Source: Paraburkholderia silvatlantica
Lineage (GTDB): Bacteria > Pseudomonadota > Gammaproteobacteria > Burkholderiales > Burkholderiaceae
DNA: 64,000 nt
Direction of reading: 5' to 3'
Assembly (NCBI RefSeq): GCF_003096715.1
Contig: NZ_QEOL01000011.1
Span: forward strand, 1 to 64,000
Shown here: positions 51,659 to 61,597 of the stretch, piece after piece
Layout of the letters: every line of letters begins with the position of its first letter
How positions within the stretch are numbered: position 1 is the first letter of the stretch
Position numbers and translations under genes: made by a program
The notes under the pieces: generated by a model
Told to the model about the DNA's origin: nothing
Database searches by the model: none
What the model saw: the letters and a program-made list of their open reading frames with translations, nothing else

Positions 51659-54600
51659 ATGTCCGAGCGAAACGATCACGCCGGCCTACCCCAATCTGGA
51701 CATGCCAGCCAGGCTACCGAGCCAGGGGGTCCGCACCATCATCACCCGGTCCTGCGCCACACGTTGCGCGTGCTGGCGATCATCGCGCTCGTCCTGTATT
51801 TCATCGTCTCGGTCCTGCTGCTCGGGCTGCGCTATGTCGTGCTGCCGTACGTGGACAACTTCCGTCCGCGCATCGAGCAGATCGTCTCCTCGAAGATTCA
51901 CGCCGAATTCCGCATCGGCAAGCTTGCGCCGCACTGGTCGGGCTTCCAGCCCGGCATCGACGTCACCGGTCTGACGATCCGCGACCGCCACGGCAATATC
52001 GCGCTCGACGTGCCGCACGCCACCGCCTCGGTGTCGTGGCGCTCGGTCGTGCTGCTCGAACCGCTGCTCTCGAGCATCGTGGTCGAGCAGCCCGACGTGC
52101 ACATCGCGCGCGAGGACGACGGCACGCTCACCGTGGCAGGCGTGCCGGTGCCCACGGCACACACGGGCAATGCCACCTTCACGACCTGGCTCATGCGCCA
52201 GCAGGCCATCGTGCTGCGCGGCGGCACGCTGCGCTGGCACGACGCCACGCGCGACGTGCCCGACCTCGCGCTCTCGCATATTCGCCTCGCGATTCTCAAC
52301 GACGGCTACGATCACCGCATCGCGCTCCAGGCGCCCGCCGAAGGCGCCGTGCTGCACGGCCCGCTCGACTTCCGCGCGCACTTCACGCACGCGCACTACG
52401 CGCAGGCCGGCAAGCCGATCAGCTGGACGGGCGACACCTACCTCTCGACCGGCCCCGTCGATCTGCCTACGCTCGCGCGCTACATCAACTTTCCGATTGC
52501 CACCTACGCGGGGCGCATCGACAACGCGATCTGGGCGCGCTTCTCGAATGGACGCATTCTCGAGGCGAGCGGCGCGCTGGAAGGCTCAAACGTTTCGCTG
52601 CGCACGCGGCCCACGCAGCCCCTCCTCGACATGCCGGTTGCGAGCTTCCACTGGAGCCTGGGCATCCAGCCCAGCGACTACACGCTCAAGCTGCGCGACT
52701 TCCACGCGGAACTGGGCCAGCCGCCGCTCGACGACGGCACGCCGCTCATGCGCTCGCTCGCGCTCACGACGCTCGACGCGCGCTTTCGTCAGCAAACACT
52801 CCAGCACGGCCAGTTGATGAGCGTGCGCGGCGACCGCATCGATCTCGGCATCCTCGCCGAGTTCATGCGCGCGCTGCCGCTGCCCGGGCGGGTGCAGGGC
52901 GCGCTCGTGCGCTTCGACCCGCGTGGGCTGGTGGCGAACTACGATCTCTCCCTTGAGCGCGCGAAGCCCGAGGCGGGCGAAGCGGCCGCCGAGCAGCGCT
53001 CCACGGGCGTCGAGCCAGTCACCCACTATCGCTTCAAAGGCGACCTGCAGGGCATCAGCGTGAACGCGCAGGAGCCGGGGCCGGGCCTCACGCCGCGCGG
53101 CCACCCGCGCGCGGGCCTGCCGGGGGTCGAGAACCTCTGGGGGCACATCGACGCCGACGAGTCGCACGGCACCATCGACCTCGACACGAACAGCGTGGCC
53201 ATCACGCTGCCGGGCGTGTTCGACAATCCGCGCCTCACGTTCGACCGGCTCTACGGCGCGGCCAAATGGACCGTGGCCGCCGGGCGCGAACCCGGCAACC
53301 GGCTGAAGGCGTTCACCGTCGATGTCGCGAACCTGGGCGTCGAGAACGCCGACGCGCGCGCGAAGATGACCGCGCACTACACGAACCCCGGCAAGGGACG
53401 CGGCTCGCTCGACCTCGTCGCACATTTCGACGAGGCCAGGGTGAAGGCCATCCCGCGCTACCTGCCCACCGCCATCGCCGAGAAGACGCGCATCTACCTC
53501 GGCCACGGCCTGCAGGCGGGCCTGTCGAAGGGCGCGACGATCGAGATTCACGGCGACCTCACCCAATTCCCCTACTCGCGCAACCCCGATGCGGGCCAGT
53601 TCCGCATCGTTGCCCCGTTCACGGGCGGGCGCTTCGACCCGTCGCCGTTCCCGCCGCGCAAGATGCGCAGCGGCGCGCCGAACGTCTGGCCCGCTTTCGA
53701 CGGCATCGACGGCGTGTTCAAGCTGCATGAGAACAAGCTGCGCTTCGACGTCGATCGCGGCCACTATCGCAACTTCGTGCTGCGCAACGTGAGCGGGCGC
53801 ATCGAGGAGCTGGGCATCAAGGGCTCCGATATCGTGATCGAGGGCAGCGGGCGCGGGCCGCTCGCGGATCTGCTCGACTACGCGGAGAACAGCTCGATCG
53901 GTTACATGACGAAGCACGCCACCACGAAGGTGCGCGCGCAGGGGCAGTCCACGCTCGCGCTCAAGCTCACGATCCCGCGCCATCCGATGCCGAAGGTGTT
54001 GCTCGCGGGCGCCATCGGCTTCGAAAACAACACGCTCACGGCGAAGAACGTGCCGCCCGTCTCGAACCTCACCGGACAGGTGCGCTTCACGAACCACAGC
54101 GCCAATGTCGACCGGCTCACGGCGCGCTTCCTCGGCGGCGACCTGCGCGCAAGCGGCGCAATGCGCGACGACGGGCACTATGCGGTGAACGTGGCGGGCG
54201 ACGTGGCGGTCGATGCGGCGCGCGGCCTGAACCTGCACGGCATGGCGGCGGCGGCGATCGGGCGCCTGTCGGGCGCGGCGCCCTACTCGCTTTCCGTGGC
54301 CGGCCAGCGCGGCCGCCTGCCCGACGTGAAGGCCAACGCCGATCTCACGGGCCTCGCGCTCGACCTGCCCGCGCCGTTCGGCAAGGCGGCCGGCACGCCC
54401 ATGCCGCTGAACTTCGAATTGCAGCCCGGCACGGGCGCGCCCGCCGAATCCGCCACCGGCGCCGATGCGAGGGCCGACGACGCCGCCTTCGAACATGCGG
54501 AACTCACGCTCGGGCCGCTTGCCGCGCGTTACGTGATGCGCCGCCATCCGGGTCACGTGCCCGAAGTGGTGCGCGGTGCGATCGGGATGAACCGGCCCGC

Positions 54601-56122
54601 GGATCTGCCGTCGGAAGGCGTGACCGCCGCCGTCGACCTGCCCGCCTTCGACGCCGACGCCTGGCGCGCCGTGGTGCAGCAGATGCGCGGCACGGCAGCC
54701 TTGCAAGCGCAAGGCTCGGCGCCTGCGCGCACGGCGACGGCGGCGGCCGCGCCGGTTCCCCCGCCGCGAACCGCTGCAGAAAGGGCAGCAGAAAGGCAAG
54801 CTCAAAACGCCGCCCCACAGGCGGCCTCCGAAGCGGCGGCGGTCAACCCCGCTGCCGCGCCGCCAAGCCCGGCGTCGGCCACCGCGGCGGCAGCGGCCGC
54901 ACCTGCCGCCGCCTCGTCGCCGCTCGCGCCCAACGGCGCGGTCGGCCAGTTCCTGCCGTCGCGCTTCGCGGTCCACGTCGGCATGCTCACGCTGCTCAAG
55001 CGGCACTGGGAGAACGTCGTGCTCGGCGCGTCGCGCACCGGCGGGCGCGGCAACGAATGGCAGGCCAACGTCGCCTCCAACCAGGTCTCGGGCCACGTCT
55101 CGTGGAAGCCGGGCGCCGTGCCGGGCGCACCCGGCACGCTCGAAGCGCGGCTCGCGCGCCTCACCGTGCCCGCCGCCACCGAAAACGACCTGCTCGGTGA
55201 GGCGATGTCGCAGCCCGCGCAGAACATGCCGTCGATCGACCTCGTCGTGAACCAGCTCATCGTGCGCGACCGCGACCTCGGCCGCCTCCAGGTGAATGCG
55301 CACAACTTCGACGACAACGGCGTGCCGGTCTGGCAGCTCGACCAGCTCGACATCAGCAATCCGGACGCGCACCTCACCGCCACGGAAAACTGGCGCGCGG
55401 TGGGCGACACGGCAGCCGGCGACGACTCTGCGGCCGCCGGGATGCAAACGCCGCGCCGCACGGCGCTCGACTTCCATCTCGACATCAAGGACGCCGGCGC
55501 GCTGCTCGTACGCGCCGGCAGGCCGCACGTGCTCAAGAACGGCTCGGGCACGCTCTCGGGCAACCTGGAATGGCAAGGCGGCCCCACGCGCATCGACTTC
55601 CCGTCGCTGAACGGCAACCTCGCGCTCGACCTGCGTCATGGCGAGATTCTCAAGGTCGATCCGGGCGTGGCAAGGCTGCTTGGCGTGCTGAGCCTGCAGA
55701 GCCTCGCGCGCTTTGCAACGATGGACTTCCGCGACATCATCGGCGAAGGCCTGCCCTTCACGAGCGCGACGGCCACCGCGCAGATCCAGAACGGCATTGG
55801 CAGCACCAACGACTTCAGGCTCGTCACCGCACCTGGGCGCGCGACGATGACGGGCAGCGTGGACCTCGCACACGAAACCCAGGACCTGCGCGTGCACGTG
55901 GTGCCGACGGTCAGCGCGGGCGCGGGCGTGGTCGCGGCGACCATCATCAATCCGCTCTTCGGGCTCGGCGCGCTGATCGGCGACGTCGTGCTCTCGCATA
56001 CGCTCGAGCACGCGTTCGCGCTGGACTTCGCGATCACGGGGCCGTGGGCCAAACCGCACGTCGAGCGGCTGCATGGCGATCAGGGTAAGATGGACGCGCA
56101 GGCGCCAGCCGCAGCGCACTGA
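51659..56122 (+). CDS. yhdP: YhdP-family AsmA-like envelope protein
   Basis: This 1487-residue protein spans the envelope. A single N-terminal membrane helix (VLAIIALVLYFIVSVLLLGL) anchors it in the inner membrane. The long remainder is a repetitive beta groove of the AsmA/TamB-like type (DUF3971 region), thought to carry phospholipid to the outer membrane. A Pro/Ala-rich stretch at about residues 1015-1095 looks like an unstructured insert. The C-terminus (LIGDVVLSHTLEHAFALDFA) matches the family end. Its stop codon lies inside an array of 13-bp repeats. Confidence 0.92.
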   Translation: MSERNDHAGLPQSGHASQATEPGGPHHHHPVLRHTLRVLAIIALVLYFIVSVLLLGLRYVVLPYVDNFRPRIEQIVSSKIHAEFRIGKLAPHWSGFQPGIDVTGLTIRDRHGNIALDVPHATASVSWRSVVLLEPLLSSIVVEQPDVHIAREDDGTLTVAGVPVPTAHTGNATFTTWLMRQQAIVLRGGTLRWHDATRDVPDLALSHIRLAILNDGYDHRIALQAPAEGAVLHGPLDFRAHFTHAHYAQAGKPISWTGDTYLSTGPVDLPTLARYINFPIATYAGRIDNAIWARFSNGRILEASGALEGSNVSLRTRPTQPLLDMPVASFHWSLGIQPSDYTLKLRDFHAELGQPPLDDGTPLMRSLALTTLDARFRQQTLQHGQLMSVRGDRIDLGILAEFMRALPLPGRVQGALVRFDPRGLVANYDLSLERAKPEAGEAAAEQRSTGVEPVTHYRFKGDLQGISVNAQEPGPGLTPRGHPRAGLPGVENLWGHIDADESHGTIDLDTNSVAITLPGVFDNPRLTFDRLYGAAKWTVAAGREPGNRLKAFTVDVANLGVENADARAKMTAHYTNPGKGRGSLDLVAHFDEARVKAIPRYLPTAIAEKTRIYLGHGLQAGLSKGATIEIHGDLTQFPYSRNPDAGQFRIVAPFTGGRFDPSPFPPRKMRSGAPNVWPAFDGIDGVFKLHENKLRFDVDRGHYRNFVLRNVSGRIEELGIKGSDIVIEGSGRGPLADLLDYAENSSIGYMTKHATTKVRAQGQSTLALKLTIPRHPMPKVLLAGAIGFENNTLTAKNVPPVSNLTGQVRFTNHSANVDRLTARFLGGDLRASGAMRDDGHYAVNVAGDVAVDAARGLNLHGMAAAAIGRLSGAAPYSLSVAGQRGRLPDVKANADLTGLALDLPAPFGKAAGTPMPLNFELQPGTGAPAESATGADARADDAAFEHAELTLGPLAARYVMRRHPGHVPEVVRGAIGMNRPADLPSEGVTAAVDLPAFDADAWRAVVQQMRGTAALQAQGSAPARTATAAAAPVPPPRTAAERAAERQAQNAAPQAASEAAAVNPAAAPPSPASATAAAAAAPAAASSPLAPNGAVGQFLPSRFAVHVGMLTLLKRHWENVVLGASRTGGRGNEWQANVASNQVSGHVSWKPGAVPGAPGTLEARLARLTVPAATENDLLGEAMSQPAQNMPSIDLVVNQLIVRDRDLGRLQVNAHNFDDNGVPVWQLDQLDISNPDAHLTATENWRAVGDTAAGDDSAAAGMQTPRRTALDFHLDIKDAGALLVRAGRPHVLKNGSGTLSGNLEWQGGPTRIDFPSLNGNLALDLRHGEILKVDPGVARLLGVLSLQSLARFATMDFRDIIGEGLPFTSATATAQIQNGIGSTNDFRLVTAPGRATMTGSVDLAHETQDLRVHVVPTVSAGAGVVAATIINPLFGLGALIGDVVLSHTLEHAFALDFAITGPWAKPHVERLHGDQGKMDAQAPAAAH

Positions 56123-56188
56123 CGCAGCGCACTGACGCAGCGCACTGACGCAGCGCACTGACGCAGTGCGCCGACGCAGTGCGCTGAA
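56111..56188. repeat. Six 13-bp tandem repeats over the yhdP stop
   Basis: Six consecutive 13-bp units start with GCAGCGCACTGAC (four identical copies) and end with two diverged copies (GCAGTGCGCCGAC, GCAGTGCGCTGAA). The yhdP TGA at 56120-56122 is in the first copy. Because 13 is not a multiple of three, copy number cannot alter the protein unless it changes before this point. Confidence 0.9.
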
Positions 56189-56274
56189 TTAGGCGCCCAG
56201 TTGCCATTAAGTGCGCCGCGCCGCGGGCACGCGGCATGCGCGCCAGGTACCCCGAACCCATTCAAGATCTGCCG

Positions 56275-57102
<828 letters not shown>

Positions 57103-57262
57103 CGCACGTAACGCATGCAACGCGCGCGACAACTGGCCCCGCGAATGAACGCCATCGAATTCCACGCGAGTTCTACGCGTGTTCTACGTTTAAGGCGCTT
57201 GATTTCGCAGCACCGCGCCCGAATCTCCATTGACAGACTCATCGATTGATCCCACAGAGCGC

Positions 57263-58729
57263 ATGAACATCATCGAACCCGGCATCCGCAATCTGGCGAC
57301 CGCGAAGGACCTGCTCCTCACGCCCTACGGCCTCGACGAGGCAGTGCTCACGCGCACGCTCGGCGAGATCTTCACGCATCGCATCGACTACGCCGATCTT
57401 TACTTCCAGACCACGCGCAGCGAGGCCTGGAGCCTCGAGGAAGGCATCGTCAAGTCGGGCAGCTTCAGCATCGACCAGGGTGTCGGCGTGCGCGCCGTGT
57501 CCGGCGAGCGCACCGCTTTCGCCTACTCCGACGACCTCTCGCCCGAAGCGATCCGCCAGGCCGCCATCGCCACGCGCTCGATCGCCAGGGCCGGCGGCGG
57601 CAAGCAGAAAATCCAGGTGGCGAAGTCGCTCACGGGCATTGCGGGCCGCGATCTGTACCTGCCGTCCGATCCGTTGAGTTCGCTCGGCGCCACCGAAAAG
57701 GTGAAGCTGCTCGAGCGCATCGAGGAGATGGCGCGCGGACGCGATCCGCGCATTACGCAAGTCATGGCCGCGCTCGCGGGCGAGTACGACGTGGTGCTCG
57801 TCGCACGCAGCGACGGCGCGCTCGCCGCCGACATCCGCCCGCTCGTGCGCGTGTCGGTCACGGTGATCGCCGAGCACAACGGCCGCCGCGAAATCGGCAA
57901 CGGCGGCGGAGGCGGCCGCTACGACTACGGCTATTTCACCGACGACATCCTGTCGAAGTACGTGGACGACGCCGTGCACGCCGCGCTCGTGAACCTCGAA
58001 GCGCGCCCGGCGCCCGCCGGCGCGATGACCGTCGTGCTCGGCCCGGGGTGGCCCGGCGTGCTGCTGCACGAGGCGATCGGCCACGGCCTCGAAGGCGACT
58101 TCAACCGCAAGGGCTCGTCGGCGTTCGCGGGGCGCATTGGCGAGCGCGTGGCCGCGAAGGGCGTGACGGTGGTCGACGACGGCACGCTGCCCAACCGCCG
58201 CGGCTCGCTCAATATCGACGACGAAGGCAACCCCACGCAGTGCACGACGCTGATCGAAGACGGCATTCTCAAGGGCTACATTCAGGATTCGCTGAACGCG
58301 CGCCTCATGAAAATGCCCGTGACGGGCAACGCCCGCCGCGAGTCGTACGCCGCGCTGCCCATGCCGCGCATGACCAACACGTACATGCTCAACGGCGACA
58401 AGGATCCGCAGGAAATCATCGGCTCGGTGAAGAACGGTCTGTATGCCGTGAACTTCGGCGGCGGCCAGGTGGACATCACGAACGGCAAGTTCGTGTTCTC
58501 GGCCTCCGAAGCCTACATGATCGAAAACGGCAAGATCAGCTACCCCGTGAAGGGCGCAACGCTCATCGGCAGCGGCCCGGAATCGCTCAAGTACGTGAGC
58601 ATGATCGGCAACGACATGCGCCTCGACTCGGGCGTGGGCGTATGCGGCAAGGAGGGCCAGAGCGTGCCGGTGGGCGTGGGTCAGCCGACGCTGCGCATCG
58701 ACCGCATGACGGTGGGCGGCACGGTTTAA
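57263..58729 (+). CDS. tldD: Metalloprotease TldD
   Basis: This 488-residue subunit of the TldD/TldE protease processes peptides such as microcin B17 and antitoxin CcdA. The zinc-binding HExxxH motif is [11 protein letters not shown]. The family sequences [20 protein letters not shown] and [20 protein letters not shown] are present. The ATG at 57263 ([10 protein letters not shown]) is preferred; a TTG at 57230 would add 11 residues. A strong hairpin terminator follows the gene. The partner TldE (PmbA) is not in this window. Confidence 0.93.
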   Translation: MNIIEPGIRNLATAKDLLLTPYGLDEAVLTRTLGEIFTHRIDYADLYFQTTRSEAWSLEEGIVKSGSFSIDQGVGVRAVSGERTAFAYSDDLSPEAIRQAAIATRSIARAGGGKQKIQVAKSLTGIAGRDLYLPSDPLSSLGATEKVKLLERIEEMARGRDPRITQVMAALAGEYDVVLVARSDGALAADIRPLVRVSVTVIAEHNGRREIGNGGGGGRYDYGYFTDDILSKYVDDAVHAALVNLEARPAPAGAMTVVLGPGWPGVLLHEAIGHGLEGDFNRKGSSAFAGRIGERVAAKGVTVVDDGTLPNRRGSLNIDDEGNPTQCTTLIEDGILKGYIQDSLNARLMKMPVTGNARRESYAALPMPRMTNTYMLNGDKDPQEIIGSVKNGLYAVNFGGGQVDITNGKFVFSASEAYMIENGKISYPVKGATLIGSGPESLKYVSMIGNDMRLDSGVGVCGKEGQSVPVGVGQPTLRIDRMTVGGTV

Positions 58730-58753
58730 GACCCTGGCCCGCGCGCATTCCGT

Positions 58754-58793
58754 GCACGGTGATGCGGGAATTCCGCATCACCGTGCGGATTTT
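58754..58793 (+). terminator. Rho-independent terminator of tldD
   Basis: Bases 58754-58767 pair perfectly with 58773-58786 (14 bp, GC-rich) around a 5-nt loop, followed by GGATTTTC. It lies 24 bp after the tldD stop and separates it from the aroG promoter. Confidence 0.8.
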
Positions 58794-58845
58794 CTGCACC
58801 TGAATCATTTTTTTGCAGATAGTCCGCTTTTTTAGCGTACCCCGC

Positions 58846-58874
58846 TTGCCAGCCACGAGAAGGCCGGGTTATAA
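58846..58874 (+). promoter_or_regulatory. Predicted promoter of the aroG leader
   Basis: TTGCCA (58846-58851) and TTATAA (58869-58874) are 17 bp apart, or TATAAA with 18 bp. Transcription would start near 58881, about 54 nt before the leader peptide and about 290 nt before aroG. Confidence 0.55.
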
Positions 58875-58934
58875 AGGCAAACAACCTTTTCGACGTAACG
58901 CACCGAAGTCACGAACGTTCCGACCCAGACCGCC

Positions 58935-59003
58935 ATGTTCGCCACGAAGTTTTACTTTTACTTCTTTTGGTATCTCAGACCGCTGGCGGATCGAGAGGGT
59001 TGA
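58935..59003 (+). CDS. Aromatic leader peptide of aroG (22 aa)
   Basis: A 22-codon frame reads MFATKFYFYFFWYLRPLADR followed by EG and a stop. Nine of its residues are aromatic (five Phe, three Tyr, one Trp), eight of them in one run (codons 6-13). It lies between a promoter and an intrinsic terminator upstream of DAHP synthase. This is the arrangement of amino-acid leader peptides, where ribosome stalling on scarce tRNA prevents termination. The ribosome site is weak. ATG at 58935 is the only start in frame. Confidence 0.7.
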   Translation: MFATKFYFYFFWYLRPLADREG

Positions 59004-59032
59004 TAGTACGCGCAGGACCCCGAATACACGAG

Positions 59033-59063
59033 AAACCGCCAGCCAAACCTGGCGGTTTTTTTT
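59033..59063 (+). terminator. Attenuator terminator before aroG
   Basis: AAACCGCCAG (59033-59042) pairs with CTGGCGGTTT (59049-59058) around a 6-nt loop, followed by a run of T. It is a strong intrinsic terminator placed between the leader peptide stop and aroG. CTGGCGG at 58983-58989, inside the leader frame, can pair with CCGCCAG at 59036-59042 and would then prevent the terminator, as an antiterminator does. Confidence 0.85.
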
Positions 59064-59170
59064 CGCCCTTGTTTTTCGCCCTCACTTTCGAGCCTCACCT
59101 TCATCTAACCGAATTTGAAGCACCGTCTGAACGACGCACGCTACGCACCCAGGATCAGGAGAAAACAACC

Positions 59171-60244
59171 ATGCCCCCGCACAACACCGACGATGTCCGC
59201 ATTCGCGAACTCAAGGAACTCACGCCGCCCGCTCACCTGATCCGCGAATTCCCCTGCTCGGAGGCCGCCTCCACACTGATCTTCGAATCGCGCCGCGCCA
59301 TGCACCGCATCCTGCACGGCATGGACGACCGCCTGATCGTCGTCGTCGGGCCGTGCTCGATTCACGACACGAAGGCCGCGCTCGACTACGCGAAGCGGCT
59401 CGTCGAAGAGCGCAAGCGCTTCAAGAACGAGCTCGAGATCGTGATGCGCGTGTACTTCGAGAAGCCGCGCACGACGGTGGGCTGGAAGGGCCTCATCAAC
59501 GACCCGTACCTCGACAACAGCTTCAAGATCAACGACGGTCTGCGCACCGCGCGCGAGCTGCTCGTCTCGATCAACGAACTGGGCCTGCCCGCCGGCACCG
59601 AATACCTCGACATGATCAGCCCGCAGTACATCGCCGACCTCATCTCGTGGGGGGCGATCGGTGCGCGCACAACGGAATCGCAGGTGCACCGCGAGCTGGC
59701 TTCGGGATTGTCGTGCCCGGTCGGCTTCAAGAACGGCACGGACGGCAACGTGAAGATCGCCGTCGACGCGATCAAGGCCGCTTCGCAGCCGCACCATTTC
59801 CTCTCGGTGACGAAGGGCGGCCACTCGGCCATCGTCTCGACCGCGGGCAATGAGGACTGCCATGTGATTCTGCGTGGCGGCAAGACGCCGAACTACGACG
59901 CGGATAGCGTGAACGCCGCATGCAGCGATATCGGCAAGGCGGGTCTCGCCGCGCGCCTCATGATCGACGCGAGCCACGCGAACAGCTCGAAGAAGCACGA
60001 GAACCAGATTCCGGTGTGCGCCGATATCGGCCGCCAGGTGGCGGCGGGCGACGAGCGCATCGTCGGCGTGATGGTGGAGTCGCACCTCGTGGCGGGCCGC
60101 CAGGACCTGAAGGAAGGCTGCGAGCTGACCTATGGCCAGAGCATCACGGACGCGTGCATCGGCTGGGACGAAAGCGTGGGCGTGCTCGAAGGCCTCGCGC
60201 AAGCGGTCAAGCAGCGCCGCATTGCGCGCGGTTCGGGCAACTGA
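59171..60244 (+). CDS. aroG: DAHP synthase, class I
   Basis: This 357-residue enzyme condenses phosphoenolpyruvate and erythrose-4-phosphate, the first step of aromatic amino acid synthesis. Family motifs include RLIVVVGPCSIHDTKAAL, MRVYFEKPRTTVGWKGLIND, GARTTESQVHRELASGLSCP and LMIDASHANSSKKHENQ. The N-terminal extension of class I-alpha enzymes, the site of feedback control, is present (RIRELKELTPPAHLIREFPC). Which amino acid inhibits it cannot be told safely. AGGAG lies upstream. It has its own promoter, leader peptide and attenuator. Confidence 0.95.
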   Translation: MPPHNTDDVRIRELKELTPPAHLIREFPCSEAASTLIFESRRAMHRILHGMDDRLIVVVGPCSIHDTKAALDYAKRLVEERKRFKNELEIVMRVYFEKPRTTVGWKGLINDPYLDNSFKINDGLRTARELLVSINELGLPAGTEYLDMISPQYIADLISWGAIGARTTESQVHRELASGLSCPVGFKNGTDGNVKIAVDAIKAASQPHHFLSVTKGGHSAIVSTAGNEDCHVILRGGKTPNYDADSVNAACSDIGKAGLAARLMIDASHANSSKKHENQIPVCADIGRQVAAGDERIVGVMVESHLVAGRQDLKEGCELTYGQSITDACIGWDESVGVLEGLAQAVKQRRIARGSGN

Positions 60245-60251
60245 GCGCAGC

Positions 60252-60278
60252 GCGCGGCGCGCTCGCACGGCGCCGCGC
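60252..60278. terminator. Bidirectional hairpin between aroG and the GT2 gene
   Basis: GCGCGGCGC (60252-60260) pairs with GCGCCGCGC (60270-60278) around a 9-nt loop, in the 40-bp gap between two convergent genes. No clear T-run is present on either side. Confidence 0.45.
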
Positions 60279-60284
60279 GTGAAT

Positions 60285-61220
60285 TCATAGCCGCTCGGCG
60301 CGCTCGGGCCGCACCGCGCCCATGCACAGATCGGCAATCCCGATCACGTTGCCGATGAGCCTGCCGCGCCGGTCGAGATGCGCCTCCGGGCGCACCGACT
60401 TCACGCAGTTCATGCTGAGCGCGCGCAGGATGTTGCTGGTCGCTTCCTTGCGCGACATCACGCCCTTGTTGCACAGGTACATCGCGTTGACCACCTGCGA
60501 ATAGCCGAAGCGCCGGCCCGATACGCGCCCGCCTCGCAGCCCGAGGTGCACGCCCAGCAGATAGTCGCAGTACGCGACCGAGCCGCGGCGCGCGAGGCGC
60601 CGCGAGAAGTCCTTGTCCTCCAGCCAGCCATACAGCACGAGACGCTCGTCGAAGCGCAGATCGGCGATAGCCTGCGCGCGGCACGCCATGTTGCAGCCGT
60701 ACAGTTCCACGCAGGGCCGCAGCGGCGGTCGCCGCATCACTTCGGCCTGCGCACCGTCCACGAGCGCAACGGCTTCTTCCCAGGAGATCGGCTGCGTGTT
60801 CGCGCCGTCGCGCAACGTGCGGCCGGAAAAGCCCACGAGCTTCGCGTCGCTCTCGAACAATTCCACGCACAGCTCGATCCAGTGACCTTCGGGCGCGAAG
60901 TCGTCGTCGAGGAAAATCACGACGTCGATGTCCGGCGCAAGCGCGTCGAGCGCGCGATTGCGCTGCACGCTCGAACCCGCCGTGCCGATGATTTCGTCCA
61001 CGCGCAGTCCGTTGGCGTCGTAGGGTCCGATGTCGTCTGCGCTGCTGCCCGAGAGGATGATCTGATCCGGCCGCACCGTTTGCCGCGCGAGCAGACGCAC
61101 GACCCACGCGGTGGCGCCTGGCCGTCCCTTGGTCGCGACGACCACCGCGACACGCATGCGCGCCTTCGCGCCCTTCGAGGCCATGGAAGACACGAGATCA
61201 TCGGTCGTGCGCGTTGTCAT
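60285..61220 (-). CDS. Family 2 glycosyltransferase
   Basis: This 311-residue GT-A enzyme opens VAVVVATKGRPGATAWVVRLL and has the DXD-type metal motif in IDVVIFLDDDFAPEGHWIE. The acceptor-side motif is YGWLEDKDFSRRLARRGSVA (the E/D-D pair). It probably adds a sugar in exopolysaccharide or O-antigen synthesis at the inner face of the membrane. It converges on aroG and is opposite to the GT4 gene, with 377 bp between their starts. Sugar specificity is unknown. Confidence 0.85.
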   Translation of the reverse strand: MTTRTTDDLVSSMASKGAKARMRVAVVVATKGRPGATAWVVRLLARQTVRPDQIILSGSSADDIGPYDANGLRVDEIIGTAGSSVQRNRALDALAPDIDVVIFLDDDFAPEGHWIELCVELFESDAKLVGFSGRTLRDGANTQPISWEEAVALVDGAQAEVMRRPPLRPCVELYGCNMACRAQAIADLRFDERLVLYGWLEDKDFSRRLARRGSVAYCDYLLGVHLGLRGGRVSGRRFGYSQVVNAMYLCNKGVMSRKEATSNILRALSMNCVKSVRPEAHLDRRGRLIGNVIGIADLCMGAVRPERAERL

Positions 61221-61597
61221 CGGATTCTCCGCATTCCGGTGGTCGTTTCGACTCGAATCGAGGTTAGCACGAGGCCTTGGCTGCTAGTCGGGCCGGATTC
61301 AGGTTGTCCGAAACAATCTATTCAACGACTGATTCCAACTGTTTGTGAACGAGCACGCGTTGACAGCGTGCTTCGAACCTTTTACCGCTTCTCCTTTTCT
61401 GTGAATCAAATCCGCATTTACTGCACTATTTTTGCGCTTTTATCGATTACGCATCACCCATAGCGCAGCCCCGTCCGGTAAATCCGTCCAATAGAATTTT
61501 TCGGATTCCTCTTTTGATAAGACTCGCCTACAAATGCTAAAAGGGATTCGCGCAAATATGACCGACTAACCCGCCTCACCGGAAAGATCCTCCCAAC
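61221..61597. other. AT-richer divergent promoter region
   Basis: The 377-bp gap between two divergent glycosyltransferase genes is more AT-rich than its surroundings. It contains an inverted repeat AGCACGC-N7-GCGTGCT at 61352-61372, a possible regulator site. No gene was seen. Confidence 0.5.

Noticed and set aside
52586..56158. Very long minus-strand frame opposite yhdP
   Set aside because: It is the mirror of a high-GC gene. Its translation is rich in Arg, His and Gly, has no family motif, and the plus-strand YhdP is well supported.
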